Shown here: positions 17,576 through 25,598 of the stretch, piece after piece | Numbering within the stretch: the stretch's first letter is position 1 | Layout of the letters: each line of letters starts with the position of its first letter | NCBI GenBank assembly: GCA_963836775.1 | Contig: CAWIKR010000003.1 | Coordinates: forward strand, 3,286,001 to 3,350,000 | DNA: 64,000 bases | Direction of reading: 5' to 3' | From: DASQPR01 sp963836775 | GTDB lineage: Bacteria > Actinomycetota > Actinomycetes > Mycobacteriales > Micromonosporaceae | Notes under the pieces: model-generated | What the model was told of the DNA's origin: nothing | The model's database searches: none | The model's input: only the letters and a program-made list of their open reading frames with translations | Translations under genes and position numbers: made by a program

Positions 17576-17811
17576 CTCGCACTCGCATGGCAAGATCGGA
17601 CAAATGGTGAGCTACTGCGGACGCGACTCAGCGGCTGGGTGGCCCGTGCGCGCCGTACTCGAGTCTCCAATGGAGAATCTGCGGCTGCGTTCGGACGGTG
17701 GGCGAGAATGCGGCCAGAACTTCGACACAAGCTACGTGCCCCGGACGGAAGTGGGCGCATGGGTCCGACCGGCCGCCGCCATGTCGCCGTCGCGGTGTTG
17801 ACGACACCTTG

Positions 17812-18714
17812 TCAGGGGATCAAGACGAGCTTTCCACGGACGTGACCACCTTGGCTGGTGCGGTAGGCCTCGGCGGCGCGGTCGAACGGGAATGTTTGTA
17901 CCTTGATTACCAGCTTGTGGTGTGCCAGCAGTTCGGCGACCTCCGCCAGCGCCTGCATGGGATGGCTGTCCGCGCCGCCACCGGTCACCTGGGCTCCAGC
18001 CAGGCCAGCCGCGAAGTTGGCGATGCTCAGCACTCGAGACGGCGCCGAGACAAGGCTGACCAGCTCTTCGGGGGCAGTCTTACCGGCAACATCGAACACG
18101 GCGTCGATCCGCCCACCGGCCGCGGCCCGGACCCGGGCCAGCACACCCTCGCCGTACACCACAGGCACCGCCCCGATCTCCTGCAGGTAGTCCTGGTTGG
18201 CCTCACCCGCAGAGGCGATCACCCGAATCCCGCGGGCCACAGCCATCTGCACAGCGACCGCTCCGACGCCGCCCGCGCCGCCATCGATGAACAGCGTGTC
18301 GCCTGCCGAGACGCCGAGCAGTCGCAGACCGCGTTCACTGGTCTCCCCGGCCACGCCGGCTGCGGCCACCACCGCCCAGTCGATCGACGGCGGCTTAACC
18401 GCCCAGGCAGTCAGCACGGCGAACTCCGCCTGTGTTCCCTCGCCGCGGCCAAAGACCTCATCACCCGCCGATACATCGCTCACCCCGTCACCGACCTCGT
18501 CCACCACACCCGCGGCGTCGTAGCCGAGATAGCCCGTACCGGCCAACGGCTGGCCACCAGACATCCCGCCGGACAGCAACTTCCAGTCGGCCGGGTTCAC
18601 ACTGGCCGCCCGCACAGCAATCCGGACCTGGCCCGGCCCTGCGTGCGGCACCGGAGCCTGTTCCCAGGCGAGGACCTCAGGACCGCCATATTCGGCAAAC
18701 TGCAGCGCGCGCAC
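17812..18714 (-). CDS. MDR-superfamily NADP-dependent oxidoreductase
   Basis: The 300-residue protein begins V-R-A-L-Q-F-A-E-Y-G-G-P-E-V-L and has YLGYDAAGVVDEVG, a cofactor loop F-I-D-G-G-A-G-G-V-G-A-V-A-V-Q and the terminus HVRGKLVLIP, all typical of zinc-free quinone-oxidoreductase-like MDR enzymes. The frame is open far upstream into an IS6 remnant, giving an apparent 704-codon frame. The native start is taken as the GTG preceded by AAAGGGG 8-9 nt upstream, where similarity to the family begins. The upstream region is IS-derived, so its original promoter may be lost or replaced. It has no operon partner. Confidence 0.85.
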   Translation of the reverse strand: MRALQFAEYGGPEVLAWEQAPVPHAGPGQVRIAVRAASVNPADWKLLSGGMSGGQPLAGTGYLGYDAAGVVDEVGDGVSDVSAGDEVFGRGEGTQAEFAVLTAWAVKPPSIDWAVVAAAGVAGETSERGLRLLGVSAGDTLFIDGGAGGVGAVAVQMAVARGIRVIASAGEANQDYLQEIGAVPVVYGEGVLARVRAAAGGRIDAVFDVAGKTAPEELVSLVSAPSRVLSIANFAAGLAGAQVTGGGADSHPMQALAEVAELLAHHKLVIKVQTFPFDRAAEAYRTSQGGHVRGKLVLIP

Positions 18715-18789
18715 AAGAAGGGCCCCTTTCACGTGCGAGGACGGATCCAATCGAAGACTAGACCGCTGAAGTGGCGCGACGAGGCGACT

Positions 18790-19083
18790 CCGGTGATCGG
18801 TTTGGTGTCGACGCCCGCGCATGGGTCTCAGCCGGTGTTTGAGGCGGCCGTGATCGGCCTCGATCCGGTTGTTCGCGTACTGCTCGACGTGGTGCCGTGC
18901 CGCCGGGACCAGGCCGTCAAGCACGCGCGAGAAGACCGGCCTTGTCGGTGACGACCTCGGCCGGCCGGGAACCGGAAGCCGGTGAAGGCCGAGCCGGACG
19001 GCGGAAGCCGACGAGAGCGGGAGGGCAACTTCACGCGCCCGTCCTGCCCGAATCCGTCGACGATCGCTCAACGCAACAGCGCC
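18790..19083 (-). mobile_element. IS6-family remnant lacking catalytic core, upstream of MDR gene
   Basis: From a GGCGCTGTTGCGT terminus at 19083 the minus strand reads S-G-S-A-F-T-G-F-R-F-P-A and then, without the HTH and DDE core, continues in another frame as VVTDKAGLFSRVLDGLVPA and H-H-V-E-Q-Y-A-N-N-R-I-E-A-D-H-G-R-L-K-H-R-L-R. The 3' end merges in frame with the MDR gene upstream sequence. It is another copy with an internal deletion between the N-terminal and C-terminal transposase parts. Confidence 0.75.
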
Positions 19084-19146
19084 GCGAGCTCTAATAGCAC
19101 CGCGACGTGAATGAAACGGCCAGCATCCGCAGTAAGATGGTCGGAT

Positions 19147-19431
19147 ATGGCTACCTACCGAAGTCCCGCAGTGCTTCTGTCCGCAGATGGCACAAGAACA
19201 TCCGGCACCGCCGCCCTCTTCACCGAGCCAGCCCGAAAAGGCGGCATTGCACCGTGGGCCGGCGACTTCCGTCCCGGCGTCGAGTCCCCCGGCATCAAGA
19301 ATCCGGTCGGAAAGACGCTGACCTTGGAAATGCCCGACGGCCGCACGGCCAAAGTTCTCGTCCAGAGCGTCAAAGGCGGAACGAAGGCCACTGTCTTGGC
19401 CCTGCTCGGTGAGGACCTGGCACCTTTCTGA
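19147..19431 (+). CDS. Small hypothetical protein, 94 residues
   Basis: M-A-T-Y-R-S-P-A-V-L-L-S-A-D-G-T opens a soluble beta-rich protein with WAGDFRP, GKTLTLEMPDGRTAKVLV and a G-E-D-L-A-P-F end. The alternation of short strands with D-G turns suggests a small beta barrel. I recall similar small proteins in actinomycetes but cannot name a domain. No strong ribosome binding site precedes the ATG. It stands alone among IS debris. Confidence 0.55.
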   Translation: MATYRSPAVLLSADGTRTSGTAALFTEPARKGGIAPWAGDFRPGVESPGIKNPVGKTLTLEMPDGRTAKVLVQSVKGGTKATVLALLGEDLAPF

Positions 19432-19447
19432 GTTCGCGGCCGCACCA

Positions 19448-19690
19448 AGATCGGCGGTCGCCTGTCTGCGGGGCGTCACCGCCAACCCCGGTTGGCGCTT
19501 GGACCATGCAAGCCAGGCTGAAACCTCCTGGCCGACCCCGGCGAGCGCATCTCCAGCTTCACGCATCTCCTGCGCGGCCGTGGCGGACAGTTCACCGACG
19601 CCTTCGACGCCGTGTTCGCCTCCGAGAGCGTGGAAGTCAGGAGGAGCCCGCCGACCTTCCCGCGGCCAACGGCTATGCCCGTGCCTCGGC
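19448..19690 (+). mobile_element. Integrase-core (IS481-like) transposase, central fragment
   Basis: The frames contain L-R-G-V-T-A-N-P, then G-E-R-I-S-S-F-T-H-L-L and R-G-R-G-G-Q-F-T-D-A-F-D-A-V-F-A-S. These correspond to the rve catalytic domain motif normally written RFLIRDRDxQFTxAFDAVF, with the second catalytic Asp altered here to Gly. Frame changes and loss of flanking parts make it inactive. Other pieces of the same transposase type are at 30.5, 31.4 and 53.6 kb. Confidence 0.65.
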
Positions 19691-19896
19691 CGCGGTGTCC
19701 TCGGCGCTCGGCGAGTACCAGCGGCGCATGCCGCTGGGGAGTCGTGCGCATCCAGGCGGACGTACGCCGACTCGGGCACGCGTAGGTGGGTCCACCATCC
19801 GCAGACTGCTACGCGCAATCCGTATCCACCACCGATTGGCCGGGTGGACTCGATGCCGGCATTCTCACGCGCGCACGCTGCGACACTGCTAACCAC

Positions 19897-20010
19897 GGAC
19901 CTCTTCCAAATCTTCGCCGCGGCCACTGCGAACTCGCCACCGAAAACCTGCGCCCGCTACGAGCCGCCGCCGCGTTCACGAACTGGCGTCGGCAATCTGA
20001 AAATCACACT
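19897..20010 (+). mobile_element. IS6 transposase C-terminal scrap
   Basis: L-P-N-L-R-R-G-H-C-E-L-A-T-E-N followed by R-A-A-A-A-F-T is the IS6 transposase tail, with a frameshift just before the usual TELAxAI end. No terminal repeat is intact. The interval from here to the thioesterase stop holds no gene. Confidence 0.65.
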
Positions 20011-20183
20011 AAACACGCTTCACCGCGCCCGACACCGGGACTCTGCAACGGTGTCGCGCCGACGACGTTGAAGCCTGGAAGTGACCCTCCTGACCGAATC
20101 CGTTGACGGTGTCATCGGCGTCGACACTCACCGCGACACTCTGGCCGCAGCCGCCCTCACCACCATCGGCGTCCACACCGCGG

Positions 20184-20609
20184 TCAAGCGGTTTCCGTCT
20201 CGAAGAACTCCGCCATGAGTTCGGGTGGCCAGTCGGTCGCGCGATTCGTTTGCTTGTCCACGTGGGCAACGGTCATAAGGCAGTGTGAGACGTTCACGCC
20301 TTCGGAGTCGGTCATGGTGCATTCGATAAGCGCATCCGACCCGCGAAACTTGCCAACAAACGACGTGATCGTTATCTCCTGATCGCCTCGCAAAGGGCGG
20401 TTAAAGTCGATCTCCATGCGACGGACCCAGACCATGAACGGCATTGCGTCCAGCGTTTTCAGGTCCCAGCCGACGCTTTCGTGCAGGCCCTCCATCCGGT
20501 GATCGACGTAGTAGGTCGCATACTTGCCCGTGCCCACGTGGTCGTACGGATCGAGTTCAGAGAACTTGATCCGGTGAGTGGTCCGGTACACGATCGGCAC
20601 ATTCGACAT
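20184..20609 (-). CDS. Acyl-CoA thioesterase, 4-hydroxybenzoyl-CoA thioesterase family
   Basis: The 141-residue hotdog-fold protein has the family signature F-S-E-L-D-P-Y-D-H-V-G, with the Asp-x-x-x-His pair near residue 18, and I-D-F-N-R-P-L-R-G-D-Q-E-I. Such enzymes hydrolyse acyl- or aryl-CoA thioesters in the cytosol; YbgC/FcbC-type members act as tetramers. GGGGAGGG lies about 7 nt before this ATG; an upstream in-frame GTG is less likely. It is divergent from the MmpL-protease reading frame, with only 26 nt between the two possible starts, so the junction of the duplicated segment lies close to its promoter. Confidence 0.85.
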   Translation of the reverse strand: MSNVPIVYRTTHRIKFSELDPYDHVGTGKYATYYVDHRMEGLHESVGWDLKTLDAMPFMVWVRRMEIDFNRPLRGDQEITITSFVGKFRGSDALIECTMTDSEGVNVSHCLMTVAHVDKQTNRATDWPPELMAEFFETETA

Positions 20610-20635
20610 GCGGATCCCTCCCCTTGCCACGATAA

Positions 20636-22321
20636 GTGCGCAAGCATCTGCAACGTCGTCGGTTATGCCGGTCGACCCAGGAATTTGTCGGCCGCGGGGG
20701 CCAGGATGCGCAGTTCATCGACACCGTCCACGCTCTCGGAAGCCGCCTCCCGCTGGCGGTCGGCTTGGTGGTGCTGACCACATTCGTCGTCCTGTTCCTG
20801 TTCACCGGCAGCGTGGTGCAGCCGATCCGGGCGCTGATCTTCGGCGCCCTGACCCTGGCCGCGACGCTCGGCGTGCTGACCTGGATGTTCCAGGACGGAC
20901 ACGTAGGCGGCGTCCTCGGTTTCACGCCGCGGCCGATGGACATGGCGATGACGGTGCTCCTGTTCTGCATCACCTTCGGCCTATCGATGGACTACGAGGT
21001 CTTCGTCTTCAGCCGGATCAAGGAACTGCACGACGTCGGCGAACCTCCAGCGGTGGCGGTGCCAGCCGGCCTGGCCCGAACCGGACGCATCGTCTCGACC
21101 GCGGCCGGCCTGCTCGCAGTCACGTTCTTCGCCTTCTCCACCGGCTCGGTCAGCTTCCTGCAGATGTTCGGCATCGGCTGCGGGCTGGCGATCCTCATCG
21201 ACGCCACCCTGGTTCGCGGAATCCTGGTGCCCGCATCCATGCGCCTGCTCGGTCGTACGCCGGCCGCCGCGCTGAACCGCGCCGCCAGTCCCGCAACCGG
21301 CGTAGCGGCTCGGACCCGGTACGTCACCCGCAGCATGGCGACCCTCACCGACATGCGGGACACCAGCATCTGGACGAGGCTGCCCAAGGACCTGCGGTCA
21401 CACGTCACCGGTACACAGATCGACGTGCTCGGGAACCGCGTCGTCATCAACATGGACACGGTGACCGACGCCGCCCGCACCGAGCTCTACACCGCCTTCG
21501 GCGATTCGGTGGCGGTACGTCAGGCCGATGCCCCCTCGCTGATGTCCGGGCGATACGCCGACACCGCGCCGTTCTACTTCGGTGATCGGTTGATTTTCAG
21601 CTTCCCGGGCGGCGACATCTACGGTGCCTGCACTGGCGGCTTCGGAGCGACGTACCAGGGCGACAACGTGATGGTGAGCGCGGGCCACTGCGCGCCGTAC
21701 GGCTACATCGGCACCATCCCGACCGTGGTCAACAACGGCTCATTCTACGGCGAGGCCGGATGCACGAACGTCAACTGGTGCAAGGGCGTCTCGATCGGAA
21801 CGGTGTGGCAGACCCGATTCAAGGACTATGCAACATCGGCGCAAGCTCAGGCCGGTGCGCTGAGCATCGACCTGTCGCTGACACACGCCAACACCTTGCC
21901 GTACACGTTTGCCGCGGGCAGCAACAGCACGGTCACGTTACTGCATAGCTACCCGGGTCCGGCACGTAATCCGAGTGGCACGGTGTGCTTCTCTGGCGCA
22001 ACTTCTCTCGGCTGCTGCGGCTTCGTGGTTCAGGCGCAGCCGACGACGGTGATCGGATACGACGGCGTCGGCTACGCCAAGATCACCGTCTGGCACGCGA
22101 CCGCCAACTCATCGGCCATCAAGGTCTGCGAAGGCGACTCGGGTGGCACGGTGTATACCCACATCAGTGGTGGCGGTGAGTCCATCCTCGGGGTGGTGAG
22201 CACTGGCTGGGGTGCCGACCGGCCAAGCGTGAACGGAGCCTCCTGTTCGGCGAACCTCGCCTTTACGTTCTGGGGCCAGGGCACGTCTACGTTCCCGGGC
22301 TACCTGCCGGTGATCGGATAG
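20636..22321 (+). CDS. Chimera: MmpL C-terminal helices fused in frame to trypsin-like (S1) protease
   Basis: The 561-codon frame has about 20 unrelated residues, then about 186 residues matching the last five transmembrane helices of the MmpL protein encoded at 50.1-52.3 kb (I-T-F-G-L-S-M-D-Y-E-V-F-V-F). After a linker comes a chymotrypsin/streptogrisin-like protease domain with VSAGHC (His about 351), an Asp candidate in ALSIDLSL, and C-E-G-D-S-G-G (Ser about 502). The protease has no signal peptide of its own, so the MmpL segment seems to have replaced it. MmpL topology would leave the C-terminus in the cytoplasm, an odd place for a disulfide-bearing protease. No ribosome binding site is visible at the GTG. 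It may be expressed, membrane-anchored, or a dead fusion. Confidence 0.7.
   Translation: MRKHLQRRRLCRSTQEFVGRGGQDAQFIDTVHALGSRLPLAVGLVVLTTFVVLFLFTGSVVQPIRALIFGALTLAATLGVLTWMFQDGHVGGVLGFTPRPMDMAMTVLLFCITFGLSMDYEVFVFSRIKELHDVGEPPAVAVPAGLARTGRIVSTAAGLLAVTFFAFSTGSVSFLQMFGIGCGLAILIDATLVRGILVPASMRLLGRTPAAALNRAASPATGVAARTRYVTRSMATLTDMRDTSIWTRLPKDLRSHVTGTQIDVLGNRVVINMDTVTDAARTELYTAFGDSVAVRQADAPSLMSGRYADTAPFYFGDRLIFSFPGGDIYGACTGGFGATYQGDNVMVSAGHCAPYGYIGTIPTVVNNGSFYGEAGCTNVNWCKGVSIGTVWQTRFKDYATSAQAQAGALSIDLSLTHANTLPYTFAAGSNSTVTLLHSYPGPARNPSGTVCFSGATSLGCCGFVVQAQPTTVIGYDGVGYAKITVWHATANSSAIKVCEGDSGGTVYTHISGGGESILGVVSTGWGADRPSVNGASCSANLAFTFWGQGTSTFPGYLPVIG
20695..21252 (+). repeat. 558-bp segmental duplication of mmpL 3' region (copy 1)
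   Basis: Compared base by base with 51609-52166, this direct-orientation copy differs at six positions that I can see, for example at 20740, 20782 and 20903 and in the CAGTCACGTTC stretch, so about 99% identity. Both boundaries are abrupt: CGGGGGCCAGG at the left and CTGCTCGG at the right. No IS end flanks it directly. It starts within the second extracytoplasmic domain of MmpL and ends just after the last helix. Confidence 0.92.
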
Positions 22322-22383
22322 CAACCAGTGATCGGATAGGAATGCGTGTGTGGGGACAGCGATCCGGTCCCCACACACCTCTT

Positions 22384-22450
22384 GGCTCTGTTGCATTCGC
22401 TGATCGGTGGGCGGCGTGATGCCGTGGCGGACGACCAGTCAGATCGCCTG
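22384..22450 (-). mobile_element. IS6 3' end remnant
   Basis: Read leftward, codons T-Q-A-I and TGA (the transposase C-terminus) are followed, after about 45 nt, by TGCAACAGAGCC, the right terminal repeat. Only the last few codons and the end survive. From 22451 to 22577 there is only the leader of the EAL gene. Confidence 0.6.
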
Positions 22451-22577
22451 AGTGGCGTCAAAAGCCCCTGTCAATGAAAGCCATTCACGGCCTGTAACAG
22501 TGCGATCCTGAGGATGGTCTACGGACTGGATCGATGAGAATTACGCTGAGTGAGTAAGCAACGGCGGGGGGTCGGTG

Positions 22578-23831
22578 ATGGCTCGTTCCGATCACGTGGC
22601 GACGGTAGAAAACGAGTTTGACCGTGCGTTGGGTGACCGCCTGCTGCGAACGGTGTTCCAGCCGATCGTGAGCGTCGAGTCGGGGGCGGTGGTCGGGCAC
22701 GAGGCCTTGATCCGTGGCCCGGCTGGGTCGATCCTGGAGTCGCCGGAGGCGCTGATCAAGGAGGCGTACCGGCAGAACCGCGTGGTGGAGTTCGACTGGA
22801 TCGCGCGAGCCTCGGCGAGCCGGGCTGCGCTCGCGGCTGACCTGGGCTCGAACGACTTGTTGTTCCTCAACATCGAGCCACTGGCACTGGCTTCGGACTG
22901 TCCGCCCGATCTTTGGCCGGTCATCGTGGAGGCGTTCCACGGTTTCCGTATCGTCCTCGAGGTCACCGAACGATCCCTAGACCGCGATCCGCGCACGCTG
23001 TTCGAAGGCATCGACCGGCAGCGGCCGACCGTCTACGGGCTGGCCCTGGACGATGTCGGCGCCGATGTCAGGGCATTGACCATGCTCTCCGTGATCCGAC
23101 CAGACGTGATCAAGCTCGACCTGAATGTGACTCAGAGGACCCCGAGCCGTAAGGCAATGAAGGTCCTGCACTTCGTGTACGAGGAGGTCGAGCGAACGGG
23201 CGCCACGATCCTCGCGGAAGGCGTCGAGACCAAGCAGCACCACTCGGTGGTTCATGCGTTGGGGGCGCCTCTGGCTCAGGGCTGGCTGTATGGGAAACCG
23301 ACCGAGGATCCCACGCCCGCCGAGGAGCACGACTTCCACCTATCGCTGCTGGCCGATTTGGCGCTGGAGGAAGTGCGCACACCGTTTGAGGTGTTGGGCA
23401 GGGCAGTGATCAGCCATGCGTCCCATGACCTTTTGCTCGCCCTAGCCGATGAGATCTTCAGTCACGGGCTACATCTCCTGCCTCCCGCACTCGTCGTCAT
23501 GCTTGTCCCGGGGCCCGAACTGCTGACCTCTAAAACTCTGCGCATTCTGGCGCAGTTGGCGCGCCGGGGGATCGTCGCGGGCGTGCTCGGCGCGGGCGTG
23601 CCGCCCGAGCCGGCGCGGGCCGTGCGGGGTTCGTGGAAACACGACGCCGCCCTTGACGGCCAATACGCAGTCATCGCCATCAGCCCAAGTACGGCCGTCG
23701 CGGTGCTAGCGCGACAGACAAACGGCACGGAATCCGAATTTGAATTCGGCGTGATTCACGACCGTGAACGAATCATCAGCGCCGCACGCTGCCTGCTGCG
23801 CAAGCTAGGACCTGAGCCTGCACAGGGCTAA
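22578..23831 (+). CDS. EAL-domain c-di-GMP phosphodiesterase with C-terminal DICT sensor domain
   Basis: The 418-residue protein has an N-terminal EAL domain (about 15-255) with active-site motifs preserved: H-E-A-L-I-R-G-P, F-L-N-I-E, V-L-E-V-T-E-R, L-D-D-V-G, I-K-L-D-L, L-A-E-G-V-E-T and AQGWLYGKP. The C-terminal part (about 270-410) with T-P-F-E-V-L-G-R-A and V-I-H-D-R-E-R resembles the DICT sensory domain. It should hydrolyse cyclic di-GMP to pGpG in the cytosol in response to a signal. GGGGG lies 7-8 nt before the ATG. A paralogue of identical layout is encoded on the other strand at 47.5-48.8 kb. No cyclase is in this window. Confidence 0.88.
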   Translation: MARSDHVATVENEFDRALGDRLLRTVFQPIVSVESGAVVGHEALIRGPAGSILESPEALIKEAYRQNRVVEFDWIARASASRAALAADLGSNDLLFLNIEPLALASDCPPDLWPVIVEAFHGFRIVLEVTERSLDRDPRTLFEGIDRQRPTVYGLALDDVGADVRALTMLSVIRPDVIKLDLNVTQRTPSRKAMKVLHFVYEEVERTGATILAEGVETKQHHSVVHALGAPLAQGWLYGKPTEDPTPAEEHDFHLSLLADLALEEVRTPFEVLGRAVISHASHDLLLALADEIFSHGLHLLPPALVVMLVPGPELLTSKTLRILAQLARRGIVAGVLGAGVPPEPARAVRGSWKHDAALDGQYAVIAISPSTAVAVLARQTNGTESEFEFGVIHDRERIISAARCLLRKLGPEPAQG

Positions 23832-24151
23832 GGCCCGGCCCGACCAACGTCGTTGGTGGCCGCATGGCCGGAACCGGCAGGCAGACGTGGAGCGAAATCC
23901 AGTCTTCTACGACGGCACCTCACCTCCGTCACCTACCACACCTGGCTGCTCAATCAGGATGGTTGGCGTCCTGTCCGCGCTCTCGCACTCCTCGGCGGTG
24001 AGGGCCCGGACGCGGGTCGCCGGCCGGCGCAGCGTGTCAGCACGCCGTGGCGGTCGGCGGCAGCCTTCGGCGCACCGAGCAGTTGCAGATGGGCCCCGAA
24101 TGCATGACGGCCGCGACGGTCAGCACGGCGGCGTTTCATCGGCTCCGAAGC
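23832..24151. other. Intergenic, possible IS630 scrap
   Basis: A minus-strand frame near 23950-24035 reads R-R-P-A-T-R-V-R-A-L-T-A-E-E, similar to the N-terminus of IS630-type transposases; it is too short to be certain. Otherwise no gene is recognised in this 320-nt stretch. Confidence 0.25.
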
Positions 24152-25117
24152 TCAGTGGGATGGACCTGTTGCCTCCGGGCGGCCGCGGGCCGCGTCGGCG
24201 TTGCGGCGCAGCTCCGCCGGGATCAGCTCGAGTAGTTGGTCCGGGCGCAGGGGCAAATCGAGCAGGCTCAGCTTGACCCAGGTGCGGCTGGTGTATTCAT
24301 CGGCCGACAGCCGCACGACCTGCGCTGCGTCGCGGCGCATCGCGGCGATCAGCCGATCGCCGTGTCGGAGCTCGCCGGCCGGGGTCCCGTCGACGTCGAT
24401 CGCGACGGGAGCGCTGTCCGCCGCCGCGGTGAAGGAGATCTGGTCCTCCGCGCCGATCACGATCGGTCGGCTGATGCCGGAAATGGGCGCGACCGGGGTG
24501 ATGACGAGCGCGCCGGAGGACGGGGAGAGGATCGGGCCGCCGGCCGCGTAGTTGTAGGCGGTCGAGCCGCTCGCCGTCGAGACGACGACGGCGTCGCCGC
24601 GGTAGTAGCCGTACTGCCGGTCGTTGATCCCGAGGTCGACCGAGACGGCGCCGGTGCGGCCGAGCCGACCCAGCACCACGTCGTTGAACCCGAACCGATT
24701 CGCGAGCCCGACGCCCTCGGCGCTCACCTCGAGGCACTCGTGCGGCTCGATCGTGAAGTCGCCGGCGGCCAGCCGCGATAGCGCCGACGGCAGCTCGGCC
24801 GGCCTCACCTCGACGAGGAAGCCGAGATTGCCGTGGTTGACCCCAAGCACGGGAACGGGTCGGTCGATCACCAGCCGCATCGCACCGAGCATGGTGCCGT
24901 CACCCCCCAGCGCGATGACGCCGTCCACTTCGTCCACGAACCGGGCATCGGGGACGACGTCGACCGCGGCCGGGACCCGGTGCCGGTCGATCTCGCGTGC
25001 CAGCACCCGCACCGCATGGCCGCGCCCGGACGTCACGATTGCGTCGACCGACCGGTCCACCGGCTCCGTTGGATGAAGCACCAGACCGACCGCACCGACC
25101 CGCGGTCCAGACGTCAT
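24152..25117 (-). CDS. nadK: NAD kinase
   Basis: The 321-residue enzyme has the diagnostic motifs of NAD(+) kinases: I-A-L-G-G-D-G-T-M-L (catalytic GGDG), V-N-H-G-N-L-G-F-L-V, and the C-terminal-domain glycine-rich S-T-A-S-G-S-T-A-Y-N-Y-A-A-G-G-P-I. It phosphorylates NAD to NADP in the cytosol, using ATP or polyphosphate. The usual N-E pair is N-D here (F-N-D-V-V-L), a conservative change. TAGGGT sits 6 nt before the ATG with no ribosome binding site, suggesting leaderless expression. It is not next to recN or a methyltransferase gene as the housekeeping nadK of actinobacteria usually is, so it may be a second copy. Confidence 0.9.
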   Translation of the reverse strand: MTSGPRVGAVGLVLHPTEPVDRSVDAIVTSGRGHAVRVLAREIDRHRVPAAVDVVPDARFVDEVDGVIALGGDGTMLGAMRLVIDRPVPVLGVNHGNLGFLVEVRPAELPSALSRLAAGDFTIEPHECLEVSAEGVGLANRFGFNDVVLGRLGRTGAVSVDLGINDRQYGYYRGDAVVVSTASGSTAYNYAAGGPILSPSSGALVITPVAPISGISRPIVIGAEDQISFTAAADSAPVAIDVDGTPAGELRHGDRLIAAMRRDAAQVVRLSADEYTSRTWVKLSLLDLPLRPDQLLELIPAELRRNADAARGRPEATGPSH

Positions 25118-25235
25118 GGCTTCACCCTACGGTTCTGGCGAGGTCGAGGCAGGACGGTCAGGGGCAGGCAGACGCCGGCCGGGCCGCGGACGTCGAGATG
25201 CTGACCTATGCGTCGCCGGACGACCGACCACCGCC

Positions 25236-25327
25236 GGCTCTGTTGCATCAAGGAAATTCAAGATCCTCGGCGGCAGGACCGCCTGCGGTCGCCGCCGCGT
25301 TCACCGAACTCGCATCGGCGATCTGAC
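25236..25327 (+). mobile_element. Collapsed IS6 remnant: left end joined to transposase tail
   Basis: GGCTCTGTTGCA and a short subterminal block (CAAGATCCTCGGCGG) run directly into V-A-A-A-F-T-E-L-A-S-A-I and stop. Almost the whole transposase gene is missing, leaving an about 90-nt solo remnant. The region from here to 25598 has no recognisable gene. Confidence 0.6.
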
Positions 25328-25598
25328 AGGCGGGACACCCACGCCCCGCCACGCCCGCCGATCCGTGCGGGGCGAAGCCGGGATTCCATGAGACTCTGCC
25401 AAGCATCCGCAGAAGCGGCTGCTGACCGCCTTGATCAGCCGGTCGGCAAGTTGCGTTCGCGTGGTCGAGGCTAGAAGGTCGATGTCCTCAGACTTATTCG
25501 CTTGGCGTGGCAGGCGCCCTGTCTCTAGCGTTCTGGCTGGGCGCGGAGCACGTGCCCTGTCCGCCGTTTGGGCGGGCAGATCGGAGGTGCTGAGCGCG

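Noticed and set aside
17251..17610. 119-codon plus-strand frame starting M-T-Q-I-P-L-E-D-I-L
   Set aside because: The first residues look protein-like, but the rest becomes Arg-rich with no motif or ribosome binding site; not called.
17812..19926. Single 704-residue protein spanning IS6 fragment and MDR enzyme
   Set aside because: The first 400 codons are IS remnant and low-complexity; family similarity begins at the GTG at 18714 with its own ribosome binding site. Kept only as a finding.
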